Shown: in pieces, positions 16,570 to 25,168 of the stretch
Numbering within the stretch: position 1 is the first letter of the stretch
Layout: each line of letters starts with the position of its first letter
Source of the DNA: JAJPXC01 sp964628905
GTDB lineage: Bacteria; Bacteroidota; Bacteroidia; Bacteroidales; Muribaculaceae
Assembly: GCA_964628905.1 (NCBI GenBank)
Contig: CAZVNS010000026.1
Coordinates: forward strand, 1 to 27,372
Direction: 5' to 3'
DNA length: 27,372 bases
The notes under the pieces: generated by a model
Database searches by the model: none
Told to the model about the DNA's origin: nothing
Seen by the model: only the letters and a program-made list of their open reading frames with translations
Position numbers and translations under genes: made by a program

Positions 16570-18072
16570 TTAGCAGTGGAAGTATTGGTGAACTAATTTG
16601 AGCATGCGCTCGGGGTCGGACTTCGCGGCGTCGGCCTCAGCCTGGTCGAATGAGCGCAGTCGGGCGATGATGCCGTCAATCATGCCCGGAGCGAACACTC
16701 CCGCGGCCTCAAGCACTGATCGGGCGCGCTCAAGGCAGTCGGCCGACTCTCCGCAGTTGGTGGGGAGCTGGTCGAGTGAGCGCAGGCGGTCGGCGTTCTC
16801 GGCGGCGTGGATGTTGACGTCGACGTAGGTGCGATGGGCCACGTCGAGGGCGTCGTCCATCTCAAAGCCGTGTCGCAGGGCCACGGCCAGTCCGGCCAGC
16901 AGCTGGTATACATCGGCTGAGCCGTCGGCCGAGCGTATCTCCACAGTCTGCTTGGCTGAGGCGTCGACAACGGCGCCGGTCGAACCGGGGTTGAGCACGG
17001 CGCACATGTCGCGTCGGGCGTTCCACCCCAGAGGTACGCGCACCAACACCGAGCGGTTGCGGTCGCCCCAGCACACGTTGGTCGGAGCCTCCTGGTGGGG
17101 CACCAGGCGGAAGTAGCTCGTGGGGTTGGTGTTGCCGAAGGCGGTGATCGCCGGTGCCAGGTCCATCAGGCCGGCGATGCCGCGGTGGGCGGTGTCGCTG
17201 AGCGAGCCGTCGGGATTGACCATCATGTTGTGGCCGTTGGCGTCGACGATGCGCATGTGGATATGCAGGCCTGAGCCGGCCTTGCCGGCAGTAATCTTGG
17301 GGGCGAATGTCACGTCGTAACCCTCGCGGTGGGCCAAGTTGCGGATCACCCACTTTGCCAACGAGAGCTGGTCAGCGGCCTGCTCGGCGTCGACCGGGAG
17401 GAATTCTATCTCATTCTGCTCATAGTTGACACCGTCGAGGGTGAAGTTGCCCACCTCAGAGTGGCCATATTTGATCTGTCCGCCGGTGGCTGCGATGTAG
17501 CTCATGCAGCGGGTGCGGAAGTCGCCGAATTTGGCGAACGGTGCCGACTCATGGTATCCGCGCTGGTCGGCGGCAGGGAATTGCCCCGTGTCGGGGGCTA
17601 TCACATAGTATTCGAGCTCACCCATGGCCTGGAAGCGGTAGCCGGTGACGCGGCGGAACTCCTCGCAAGCCTTATGCAGAGTGTGCTCGGGAGCCGACTC
17701 CAGGGGGTTGCCATCCTTGTCGAAGAATGAGCATAGCATCGTAAGCGTGGGTATCGAGGCGAAGGGGTCGACAAACGCTGTGCTGAAGCGCGGGAGCACG
17801 TACAGGTCGCTACTGTCGGCCGAAATGAAGGGGAATAGCGACGAGCCGTCGACGCGTTCGCCCAGGGAGAGGATAGTTTCGAGGTATTCGAGATTGTTGA
17901 TTATGAAGTTGAGGGTCTTCAGTCGCCCGTCGCCGGCGGGATACATGAAGTTGACCATCTCGATGGAGTTGTCGGTGATATATTTCACGATATCGCCCTT
18001 GGTGAAGTCCTGTGGCAGCTTCTGCAGATAGCGCACCACAGCGTTCTTGTTCATAGCAATTCGCGCGTTCAT
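16570..18072 (-). CDS. glnA: Glutamine synthetase, type I-like
   Basis: The 500-residue enzyme makes glutamine from glutamate, ammonia and ATP. Active-site blocks are MGELEYYVI (metal-binding Glu), QNEIEFLPVD, AGSGLHIHMRI (ATP/metal His) and VCWGDRNRSVLVRVP (glutamate-binding Arg), followed by VEIRSADGSADVYQL. Length suits the dodecameric type I group rather than the roughly 730-residue GSIII also found in Bacteroidota. I see no clear adenylylation motif. Met7 is an alternative start, as the first six residues look unconserved. A strong promoter lies at 18134-18165. Confidence 0.92.
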   Translation of the reverse strand: MNARIAMNKNAVVRYLQKLPQDFTKGDIVKYITDNSIEMVNFMYPAGDGRLKTLNFIINNLEYLETILSLGERVDGSSLFPFISADSSDLYVLPRFSTAFVDPFASIPTLTMLCSFFDKDGNPLESAPEHTLHKACEEFRRVTGYRFQAMGELEYYVIAPDTGQFPAADQRGYHESAPFAKFGDFRTRCMSYIAATGGQIKYGHSEVGNFTLDGVNYEQNEIEFLPVDAEQAADQLSLAKWVIRNLAHREGYDVTFAPKITAGKAGSGLHIHMRIVDANGHNMMVNPDGSLSDTAHRGIAGLMDLAPAITAFGNTNPTSYFRLVPHQEAPTNVCWGDRNRSVLVRVPLGWNARRDMCAVLNPGSTGAVVDASAKQTVEIRSADGSADVYQLLAGLAVALRHGFEMDDALDVAHRTYVDVNIHAAENADRLRSLDQLPTNCGESADCLERARSVLEAAGVFAPGMIDGIIARLRSFDQAEADAAKSDPERMLKLVHQYFHC

Positions 18073-18133
18073 GGATAGGGTTTAAAAGCGGTTAAGGTTA
18101 ACTACCCCCTCCATCAAAAGGGCGTAGGGGATG

Positions 18134-18165
18134 CAAATTTACCTACTTTTCCGCCCCTCCCCAAA
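18134..18165 (-). promoter_or_regulatory. Promoter of glnA
   Basis: On the minus strand, TAAATTTG (18134-18141) is preceded after exactly 20 bases by TTTG (18162-18165), a full Bacteroidota consensus. The start codon is about 60 bases downstream. The rest of 18073-18243 is AT-rich with G/C tracts and shows no gene. Confidence 0.75.
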
Positions 18166-18243
18166 CATTTCCCCAACTTTTTTCGGGTTTTTTACCGTCA
18201 AGGTCATGTACCTCGAAGAAAATGTAAACCAAAGAGAAGCAAT

Positions 18244-18555
18244 CTATTTCTTTTTCTGAAACACAATCAATATCAAAATGACAGCCAATATTACATCAAC
18301 CACGTTCCATGTCAGTCTATCCAAGACAATCTTGAAGAAAGGTTGGAATAGAAGAATAATTGCGCATGAGATAACGGCATTTGTTGTCTGCCCCTTTTGA
18401 AAGAACTTATATGCCCAACATCCGGCAATGATTGCGGTAGCCAAGCGTATAATAGTATAGAAACCATAAGGTAGCGGCAGTAAGCACATCAGCAACGCAC
18501 CTGCCAATATCAGAGAGATCTTTTCAAGAGTTGATAATCCTTTGAGCTGTCTCAT
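18244..18555 (-). CDS. Small DUF6804-like membrane protein
   Basis: The 103-residue protein has four hydrophobic segments (about 10-27, 29-48, 58-76 and 83-99) and no enzyme motif. The sequence LPLPYGFYTIIRL and the later LDRLTWNVVDVILAV resemble the small-membrane family DUF6804 as I recall it; function is unknown. It is the last leftward gene of the AT-rich block, behind the calcium ATPase, and a hairpin lies between them. Its own promoter is not obvious (only an imperfect TAAATTG near its start), so it may depend on read-through. Confidence 0.6.
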   Translation of the reverse strand: MRQLKGLSTLEKISLILAGALLMCLLPLPYGFYTIIRLATAIIAGCWAYKFFQKGQTTNAVISCAIILLFQPFFKIVLDRLTWNVVDVILAVILILIVFQKKK

Positions 18556-18574
18556 GCAATTTATTTTTTGTTAA

Positions 18575-18611
18575 AATGCGCATCGGGCATATAAATTACC
18601 CGATGCGCATT
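18575..18611 (-). terminator. Hairpin terminator after the calcium ATPase gene
   Basis: Bases 18575-18587 and 18599-18611 form a perfect 13-base-pair stem with an 11-base loop. On the minus strand the stem is followed by a short T stretch, so it would stop transcripts leaving the ATPase gene. The T-run is short, so termination may be partial. Confidence 0.55.
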
Positions 18612-18629
18612 CGGGATATTTAGTAGTGA

Positions 18630-21500
18630 TTATTTCTTGAGAAGTTGGTAGATCTCGCGTATCCAGAGGACAAATGATGAGGCTGCTACTATAATAAGCA
18701 AATCGAGTGCTCCGGAGGGATTAAAACTCCAATCAAGAGTGTGGAGCATTGGCTCTACATTGAAGAACTCATAAGCGATTTCGGTGATGAAGAGCTGACC
18801 GATTACTATAATCGTCACGATTGTCCAGAAGCCACTGCTCATTTTGAGTTTGAATACGCTCTTGCCGGTCTCGAAGCTACGCGCATTGAACATATACCAG
18901 AAGTGAGTCCAAACGAAAATCGAGAAGAGGAGTGTTGCTTCGTAAGGTGTCATTTCCTGTGCTGCACCTATAACGGTGTGGAACATTTGCGGAAATGACG
19001 TAACTGTGGCATGGTTGAATAGCCAGTAGAAGCCAAGAGCTATGGCAAAGAAGATGAAGCCAACACTGCAAAGCTCCCATAACATCGGACTTGATAAAAT
19101 AGAGGATTCACGACGGCGAGGCTTGTCTTTCATTACGCTCTCCGATGGGGGAAGAGAGGCGAGAGCCATTGCGCCGAATGTATCCATGATGAGATTAACC
19201 CAAAGCATCTGTGTTACAGTCAGAGGTGACTCTGTACCCATGAAAGAGCCAAAGAGGACGAGGAAGCAGGCTGCCACATTGACCGTGAGCTGGAACAGGA
19301 GGAAGCGCTGAATATTCTTATAGAGTGAACGACCCCACATCACGGCGCGACCGATTGACGAGAAGGAATTGTCGATGATGGTAATGTCGGATGCTTCCTT
19401 GGCTACAGAAGTACCATCGCCCATTGAAAGACCCACGTGAGCAGTATTTAATGCCGGGGCGTCGTTTGTGCCATCACCGGTAACAGCGACCACCTCATTG
19501 TTAGCTTGAAGTGCCTCTACAAGGCGTTTCTTATCCATAGGACGTGCGCGGGCGATAATCTTCAGGTCGCCGACACGTTCACGGAGCTGATCATCGCTGA
19601 GTTCGGCAAACTCAACCCCTGTAATGATATTGCGTTCGGAGTCTGTCTCATCATTCCAGAGGCCAATCTGACGTCCGATTTCCTTGGCAGTCCCGGGAGT
19701 GTCGCCGGTCACAATCTTAACCTTGATTCCGGCATTAATTACCTCATTAACTGCGTCGGGTACATCTATGCGAACCGGGTCGGATATAGCCACAATTCCA
19801 AGGAATATGAGTTTGTCGGCTACAACCTTATTGTTTTCAATGGTTTTGTCGCCATCTTCAAGAACTTGATATGCGAATCCGAGGGTACGCATCGCTTGAT
19901 TTTGATATTCAAGCAATTGAGCGTCAACCTCTTTTTTTGTTACGCCACAGGTATCCTTGCACATCCCGAATACGATTTCAGGAGCGCCCTTGACGTATAA
20001 AATTTGCTTGCCGGTGGCTGATTTTACAACGGTGGCCATATATTTGCGTTCAGTTGTGAATGGCAACTCTTCAATTCTTGTTGCATTTGAACGAAGTTGC
20101 TGATAGTCTGCACCACGTTCTTTTAGCCACAACAGCAACGCACCCTCCGTGGGATTTCCAAGGACAGTAATCTTATCAGTGGAAAGGTCGAGTTGCGCAG
20201 TGGAATTTACCGCTATGCCTTCATAGAGGACCTCATTAGATGGCTCTCCAAAGAAATCTGCCTTATAGACCTGCATCTGGTTCTGGGTTAGAGTGCCGGT
20301 TTTGTCTGTACATATAACAGTAGTGGCTCCCATTGTTTCACAGGCGTGCATCTTGCGAACAAGATTGTTGGTCTTTAGCATACGACTCATTGAGTAGGCC
20401 AAAGAAAGAGTGACCGCCATTGGCAGACCCTCAGGCACGGCCACCACAATCAATGTAACGGCAACCATTAAGGTTTTCAGTGTATGGGCAAGCAATAACG
20501 ACCATTCAACACTTGCAGCGTCGGGGTTGATCATGGAGAATGCCCCAATCACCATTGCGAAAAACAGAACAAAGAATCCTACGATAGTCAGGATACATTT
20601 CGATGTTGACCAATCTCCAAATTTTTTGATAACGAGCCAAAAGAAAATTAGCACGGGAGCAATCGAAGTGTATGCCTCCCAGTGGCTCCAGCCAAGGAAA
20701 TGAATGAGCTGTCCGACGATAATTAGTCCGGCAAACACATAACTAACATTTGTAATCCAGTCAGCAAGGCCGTCAAGTTGCTCATTAAGTGGCGTCTTGA
20801 CACTATCGTCAATCTGGGCTTCCTCATACACTTTTCCCATTTCTGTAGCGTCACCAACTTTGAGAACACGCATAACACCATGTCCCTCCATCACCTTAGT
20901 ACCACGCATCACATGGTTTGACGGGTAGGTTGCTTCCTTATCGAAGTGGTCGGGATTAGTGGTTTTGGCGCAGAGGGGCTCACCTGTAAGTGTTGACTCG
21001 TCAACGCTCAAGGTAACGGCATCGAGCAATTCGCCATCCGCAGGGATTTCATCACCAGTATTAAGGATAACTATATCGCCGACAACAACATCTCGGCGAG
21101 GAATAGTTGTGGTCGTGCCGTTACGCATCACTTCGACCGCTTCATCGTCGTTGGTTTGGTTAAGCACTTGGAATTCTTTATCTGCCTTCTTCTCAAAGAT
21201 GGTAGCGAGACCTGTTGCAAGAAGGATTGCTACAAATATTCCAATAGGCTCAAAGAAAACCTTCCAGTCTTGACCAAGACCCCAATATTCGTAACAAGAG
21301 ATACAGATTGAAAGCAAACCTGCTATTTCAAGGATAAAGATAAGGGGATCACCGTCAGCGAATGGCCCGGTGAATTTAAGTAGAAACTCCTTCCACCACG
21401 GATCCTTTTCGGGCGGGGTAAGGACGTTGACCCCGTTTTTTCTGCGGCTTTCCAACACTTCCGCGTCGGTCAAGCCTGTGTAGTGATTTTTCTGTGACAT
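18630..21500 (-). CDS. P2B-type calcium-translocating P-type ATPase
   Basis: The 956-residue membrane pump uses ATP to export Ca2+ from the cytosol. The phosphorylated aspartate is D399 in CTDKTGTLTQNQ. The actuator loop reads STLTGEP (TGES is commoner), and the hinge is VTGDGTNDAPALN. Type P2B (plasma-membrane Ca2+-ATPase) is indicated by VVAVPEGLPMAVTLSLAYSM in M4, KEASDITIIDNSFSSI, and WVNLIMDTFGAMALASLPP in M6 with the N and D calcium ligands. About ten membrane segments are visible. No calmodulin-type tail is present. It follows the TerD-like gene by 32 bases with no promoter between, so it appears to be part of the Ter-family cluster. Confidence 0.93.
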   Translation of the reverse strand: MSQKNHYTGLTDAEVLESRRKNGVNVLTPPEKDPWWKEFLLKFTGPFADGDPLIFILEIAGLLSICISCYEYWGLGQDWKVFFEPIGIFVAILLATGLATIFEKKADKEFQVLNQTNDDEAVEVMRNGTTTTIPRRDVVVGDIVILNTGDEIPADGELLDAVTLSVDESTLTGEPLCAKTTNPDHFDKEATYPSNHVMRGTKVMEGHGVMRVLKVGDATEMGKVYEEAQIDDSVKTPLNEQLDGLADWITNVSYVFAGLIIVGQLIHFLGWSHWEAYTSIAPVLIFFWLVIKKFGDWSTSKCILTIVGFFVLFFAMVIGAFSMINPDAASVEWSLLLAHTLKTLMVAVTLIVVAVPEGLPMAVTLSLAYSMSRMLKTNNLVRKMHACETMGATTVICTDKTGTLTQNQMQVYKADFFGEPSNEVLYEGIAVNSTAQLDLSTDKITVLGNPTEGALLLWLKERGADYQQLRSNATRIEELPFTTERKYMATVVKSATGKQILYVKGAPEIVFGMCKDTCGVTKKEVDAQLLEYQNQAMRTLGFAYQVLEDGDKTIENNKVVADKLIFLGIVAISDPVRIDVPDAVNEVINAGIKVKIVTGDTPGTAKEIGRQIGLWNDETDSERNIITGVEFAELSDDQLRERVGDLKIIARARPMDKKRLVEALQANNEVVAVTGDGTNDAPALNTAHVGLSMGDGTSVAKEASDITIIDNSFSSIGRAVMWGRSLYKNIQRFLLFQLTVNVAACFLVLFGSFMGTESPLTVTQMLWVNLIMDTFGAMALASLPPSESVMKDKPRRRESSILSSPMLWELCSVGFIFFAIALGFYWLFNHATVTSFPQMFHTVIGAAQEMTPYEATLLFSIFVWTHFWYMFNARSFETGKSVFKLKMSSGFWTIVTIIVIGQLFITEIAYEFFNVEPMLHTLDWSFNPSGALDLLIIVAASSFVLWIREIYQLLKK

Positions 21501-21532
21501 ATTATTGAAATTATGATTTTCTTTATTGTCTT

Positions 21533-22210
21533 TTACTTCTCAGATTCGTCACTTATATTCATAAGATAATCCTCAAATTCAAGTATCTCCTCGCGACATT
21601 CTCTATATATCCATTCTGTATCTGATACACGTATCAACTTTCCTATTCGTAAGGCATTCCTAATGTCCGTTATACCAGTGAAATCGGATGTTTGTTTTAC
21701 TTTATGTTCTTTGATATGTTTAGAAAACTGTGACATTAAGTCAAAGAAATCATCCCTTCCAAATACCCGGATAGAATCTATAGGGAGCATAGGTACCGTA
21801 AATACTTGAAGATTTTTGAGTTGAATCGTCTTGTTTGAATGTTTATCATTATGATAGTCATAATTAAACATTACGACATCTATCTCATCTACTGATGAAT
21901 CAATCTTATCAAAATCAATCTCAAAAAATTCAAAATTGTCGAAACCGCTGGCACGTAGCCCTCTGTCTTCTAATTCTCCATCATCGTACCCATCTATTGG
22001 ACCAACAATGGATTCATTTGAAGAACAAGGGATTTCGGTTTCTCCACCTCGAATTTCTCTTCTGACATGATTGTTTGCCCCGTAAAAAACCACATCATCT
22101 ATATTGATAATGTCACCCTTAGAAAGCGGAATCATAAATGTATCAGGCCATTCATCATCCCATCCTCCATCAAATTGGGTAATTAAATATGTTTTACCTG
22201 AAAGATTCAT
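21533..22210 (-). CDS. Divergent TerD-like protein
   Basis: The 225-residue acidic protein has no signal peptide. I find no obvious family at first sight, but residues 14-140 line up with the TerD proteins of this cluster. DEWPDTFMIPLSKGDI then DDVVFYGANN match DLDASAFLLNDDGVI then ADFVYYKSN. NESIVGPIDGYDDGELEDRG then FEFFEIDFDKIDSSVDEIDV match DGSVVGSPDDLGDEGGDNGE then TMHVDLSKVRPEITEIVF. The acidic calcium-loop region is kept. Residues 145-225 are an added helical part. The start overlaps the preceding gene by four bases and the ATPase follows by 32 bases. The assignment is by eye and moderate in strength. Confidence 0.65.
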   Translation of the reverse strand: MNLSGKTYLITQFDGGWDDEWPDTFMIPLSKGDIINIDDVVFYGANNHVRREIRGGETEIPCSSNESIVGPIDGYDDGELEDRGLRASGFDNFEFFEIDFDKIDSSVDEIDVVMFNYDYHNDKHSNKTIQLKNLQVFTVPMLPIDSIRVFGRDDFFDLMSQFSKHIKEHKVKQTSDFTGITDIRNALRIGKLIRVSDTEWIYRECREEILEFEDYLMNISDESEK

Positions 22211-22635
22211 TGTTTCTGTGGAATGCTCAACGCTCGTGTTGATTCAAGAATCGGCAGGTTAGTTTCAGTCGGAACGTATATGACAGTCTTGTTGCTGAGA
22301 TCCGACTGTTGGCGCACCCATAAGTATTGGATGTAGGTCGGAGTGATTGAACCGTTCTCGATGCGTATAGCTTCGGCTGCGCCTTTAGCACGCTCAATCT
22401 CGGCTTGAGCATTGAGCTTCTCAGCTTCAAGATTTGCCTTTGCTTCCTCAATCTTGATTTTACGGTTCTGCTCGGCTTTGGCAAATTCTGCTTTGCCTTC
22501 CATTTCCTGCGACCATACGTTGTACCACGGCCGGATGAAGGCCATAGCCACTATCAGGATGATGATTCCTGCGATGCACCCAATTGCACTCTTTACAATC
22601 TTGGGAGATATGTTTACATTGTTATTGTTGTACAT
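22207..22635 (-). CDS. Membrane-anchored protein with a prohibitin-type C-terminal tail
   Basis: The 142-residue protein has one membrane segment (about residues 17-35), then a charged Ala/Glu/Lys coiled coil from about 45 to 93. It next shows AEAIRIENGSITPTYIQYLW, a short strand VIYVPTE and a tail. This order matches the coiled coil and end of prohibitin/SPFH proteins, but the SPFH domain that normally sits between the membrane anchor and the coil is absent. There is no sign of a frameshift upstream. It may be a scaffold or adaptor that joins SPFH rings or organises its own oligomer. It lies between the exported basic protein and the TerD-like gene, overlapping the latter by four bases. Confidence 0.65.
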   Translation of the reverse strand: MYNNNNVNISPKIVKSAIGCIAGIIILIVAMAFIRPWYNVWSQEMEGKAEFAKAEQNRKIKIEEAKANLEAEKLNAQAEIERAKGAAEAIRIENGSITPTYIQYLWVRQQSDLSNKTVIYVPTETNLPILESTRALSIPQKQ

Positions 22636-22650
22636 ACATAACTTTTGTTA

Positions 22651-23034
22651 TTATCGACGTTTAGGAACGTATGTCTTGTTACCGTTGCTATTGTAGTAGT
22701 ACTGGCCTCCGCGAGAGCCCGTGTGGATAGTGTGTCCGCTACCATAGTTGTAAGCGCCCGACGAGTAGTCTTTAGCACGGCTACCACTTGTTCCGGTGTA
22801 GGGGTTAGAATTTCCCGAGGTTGACCAGTTGTCATGGTTGGTGTTATTTTGGGAGCTGCGGTAGTGTCCCTGAACATAAGTGCCGTTCGACTTTGTGTAA
22901 CCGTTCACGTAGGTCGAGTTGGTGTTGGTTGTGCCATAGCTCGAAGTTCCATAGGTAGAACCGTAGTTATACTGAGCGTTGGCGGAGAAGATTGTTGCTG
23001 CTACAGCGACGAAGAGTGTAAGTAATTTTTTCAT
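22651..23034 (-). CDS. Exported Tyr/Asn/Gly-rich basic protein
   Basis: The 127-residue product, starting at the ATG at 23034, has a clean signal peptide (MKKLLTLFVAVAATIFSANA, cleaved before Q21). A start 12 codons upstream is possible but would bury the signal peptide. The mature part is rich in Tyr, Ser, Asn, Thr and Gly. It contains NGYTKSNGTYVQGHYRS, a motif widely seen in bacterial small exported proteins, and ends in HTIHTGSRGGQYYYNSNG plus a short basic tail. That end closely follows the GxRGGxYY pattern of the PBCV-specific basic adaptor domain. It has its own promoter and is the first gene of the transcript leading to the calcium ATPase. Confidence 0.75.
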   Translation of the reverse strand: MKKLLTLFVAVAATIFSANAQYNYGSTYGTSSYGTTNTNSTYVNGYTKSNGTYVQGHYRSSQNNTNHDNWSTSGNSNPYTGTSGSRAKDYSSGAYNYGSGHTIHTGSRGGQYYYNSNGNKTYVPKRR

Positions 23035-23067
23035 CTTATTGTTAGTTTTAATTTGTTTTTGATGATG

Positions 23068-23098
23068 CAAAATTACTGTCTATTACGCCGGAGACATA
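23068..23098 (-). promoter_or_regulatory. Internal promoter before the exported basic protein gene
   Basis: On the minus strand, TAATTTTG (23068-23075) matches the -7 consensus, and TATG (23095-23098) stands 19 bases upstream as an imperfect -33. It would drive the basic protein, prohibitin-tail, TerD-like and ATPase genes separately from the upstream Ter genes. Confidence 0.5.
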
Positions 23099-23154
23099 AT
23101 TATCAGAACGTTTCACTGATGCGACCATAAAACTACGATACTTTACCTGCAATG

Positions 23155-24558
23155 TTACAACCATATCTTCGACCATCTACGATACATCTCCGAATTTTTA
23201 AGTAAGGTTGGCTCGTTATTCTCTATTTGGCAGACATAAACCATCTCCGGTTCTATATGCACTGAAAACACACCTTCAGCGTTCTTCGTTACATTGTAAT
23301 CTTCCGGATTATATAGTGCCGGGAGGTTCTTTAGCGACCTGCGAAGACACGCTATGATTGGGCGACGTATTTCGGGAATACTAAGGTCCGGGGCAGTTCC
23401 GCTTTCTCCGCCAAACATTTCATATATGGAATTGTAGCGAGCTTGTATTCGCTTCATGCGTCTGGAATAACGTTCCATGTCGGCAGCTCCACGAGGCATT
23501 GAAAAATTCAAACCTTCGTCTCCCTGACATAACAATAAAGCATACAAAGCACGTTCACGGCGATGCAAGCCTCCTGCCCTTGAGTCTATATCAGGGAATA
23601 TAATGTCCTCCTTATAAGGATTGATGAGTATAGTACTCCTGATATTGTGCCGAATAAGGAAAATGTCAAGCAACTGTTTATAAAACCCGTGGAAATGGAA
23701 CTGATTGTCTCGTTCTTCAGAGGTATTGACAACGAAAACATCGCTGCTCAGCATCTCCGTAGAACGGTCAACAAACGTCTGTACAGTTTCTACAATCTCC
23801 TCGTCCACATCTATCTTCAGATAGTTGGCATACTGAGACTCACCAACAAAGTTATTGCCAATCTTTATAAGAAGCGATGGCATGGTTTGTCTCAATTCTA
23901 CGATACCACATTTATTGCACAACAAGTCTTTACAGAACACTCCGGTCGTCATATTCATCAAAGACTTATATGTCGCGTCAAGACCAGACTCGCTCATTGA
24001 TGGTGAAAGGAAGGATAGAATGTCTTTGAAAAGTTGTTTGTTAGTGTTTTGATAATGCTCTATTATATTGGGAATGTACACAAAGTGGAATCCTGCCAGT
24101 TGCAATTCTTTAAATATCAAACGATATTGTTTGCGAATAGCTTCATTTGTTTCCGGGTCATATTCGTTTTCAATATATAGAACGGTAGCAATGTCTATGT
24201 TAAAACTGCTTCTCGGTATAGAATAGACCTCTCCAACGAATGGTGGATTGGTGTCAAGCATTGCAATGAGTGCAATCATTAGCAACGCCTCGGAATGTGC
24301 ACAGAAACCATCACTGACAGTCATAGCACGACAATCGCTGAGCAAATCCTCTTTTAGGCCGGTTACGCCTGAATTGCATATAGTATTTACAGCATCGGCA
24401 AATGAAACGCCGTGGGCTTCTATTTTAACTTCACGGTCTATGCCATACTTGTCGCAGATGTTGCGCCAGCATTCCATTTCGCCGGTATCTACAATTCTAT
24501 CGGCTTTAATAAGGTCTGCGAATATTCTGGCAATAGCCACCTTGTGTCCTTTCAGCAT
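23155..24558 (-). CDS. TerB-like domain protein with a large uncharacterised C-terminal region
   Basis: The 467-residue cytosolic protein starts with a TerB-like helical domain (about 1-105). HKVAIARIFADLIKADRIVD, then GEMECWRNI, and later MIALIAMLD carry the helix-loop-acidic pattern of TerB, where the acidic positions bind metal. The rest (about 110-467) is not a family I recognise. It includes a pair of cysteines at CKDLLCNKCG and a late block with RRERALYALLL, followed by a helical region (RIQARYNSIYEMFGG) that could be a winged-helix-like end. TerB fusions to signalling or DNA-processing modules are known in Ter-type systems. It ends the transcript part that starts with the 58-residue membrane protein; a 13-base gap separates it from the lipoprotein gene. 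Confidence 0.65.
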   Translation of the reverse strand: MLKGHKVAIARIFADLIKADRIVDTGEMECWRNICDKYGIDREVKIEAHGVSFADAVNTICNSGVTGLKEDLLSDCRAMTVSDGFCAHSEALLMIALIAMLDTNPPFVGEVYSIPRSSFNIDIATVLYIENEYDPETNEAIRKQYRLIFKELQLAGFHFVYIPNIIEHYQNTNKQLFKDILSFLSPSMSESGLDATYKSLMNMTTGVFCKDLLCNKCGIVELRQTMPSLLIKIGNNFVGESQYANYLKIDVDEEIVETVQTFVDRSTEMLSSDVFVVNTSEERDNQFHFHGFYKQLLDIFLIRHNIRSTILINPYKEDIIFPDIDSRAGGLHRRERALYALLLCQGDEGLNFSMPRGAADMERYSRRMKRIQARYNSIYEMFGGESGTAPDLSIPEIRRPIIACLRRSLKNLPALYNPEDYNVTKNAEGVFSVHIEPEMVYVCQIENNEPTLLKNSEMYRRWSKIWL

Positions 24559-24571
24559 GGCATAAGCGATA

Positions 24572-25168
24572 TTAGTTCATAAATTCAGCCTCTGAAATCT
24601 CTACTGTTCCGAAACTGTTTTGTAATTGACTGTCAACAATGTTGATTTGTAAGAGGTAATTGACTACATTTGAGGAATTCTTTTTGCCAAAATCAAATAT
24701 GTCAACGCTCCGGTCGTATGTTACGTTTGAGGTGAACTTACCTGTTATTGTCCCGTCTCCGTTGTCATATTCCATCCAGTCCTTGCCATATGCAAGTTTC
24801 AGATAATACTTGCCTTGGGGTATCATCTGTATATTTGCAGAGGAGTTTTCCGGAACAAATACATAACGGATGCACTTATCTGTCGCGGCGTCAACTATTT
24901 TTATAGCCACATCGCAACCATTGCCTATCTCAATGTCAAAATAGTTATCCTGTTGGCCGTATTTATTCTTTACTCCATATTCCCTTGGCAATTCTCCCGA
25001 AGGAGTTGTCTGGGGTACATACCATCCTTCCTCAAGTAATGAACGTTGGGTACTGGAGAGAGTGGAGTCTTGCTGTGTTTGATCGCTCCTTGAGTTGTTA
25101 TTGCATCCGCAAACCAATGTCGATAGACCCAGCACAAACAGTGCAATTATATTGTTGATTATTTTCAT
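24572..25168 (-). CDS. Lipoprotein of unknown function in the Ter cluster
   Basis: The 198-residue product, starting at the ATG at 25168, has a short hydrophobic leader and a lipobox-like VCGC (Cys22). A longer frame begins 22 codons upstream, but the chosen start overlaps the stop of the 58-residue gene (ATGA) and puts the signal first. The mature part is polar, with beta-type segments (NYFDIEIGNGCDVAIKIVDA, YRFVFVPEN-like, QMIPQGKYYLKLAYGKDW) resembling a small carboxypeptidase-regulatory or pili-like sandwich; this fold is a guess. No family recognised. Two cysteines (GNGCD, DKCIR) could form a disulphide. Confidence 0.7.
   Translation of the reverse strand: MKIINNIIALFVLGLSTLVCGCNNNSRSDQTQQDSTLSSTQRSLLEEGWYVPQTTPSGELPREYGVKNKYGQQDNYFDIEIGNGCDVAIKIVDAATDKCIRYVFVPENSSANIQMIPQGKYYLKLAYGKDWMEYDNGDGTITGKFTSNVTYDRSVDIFDFGKKNSSNVVNYLLQINIVDSQLQNSFGTVEISEAEFMN

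Noticed and set aside
18073..18243. A possible small gene or attachment site at the left edge of the AT-rich block
   Set aside because: No frame with a plausible product was found, and no repeat matching the other end of the block apart from the glnA promoter.
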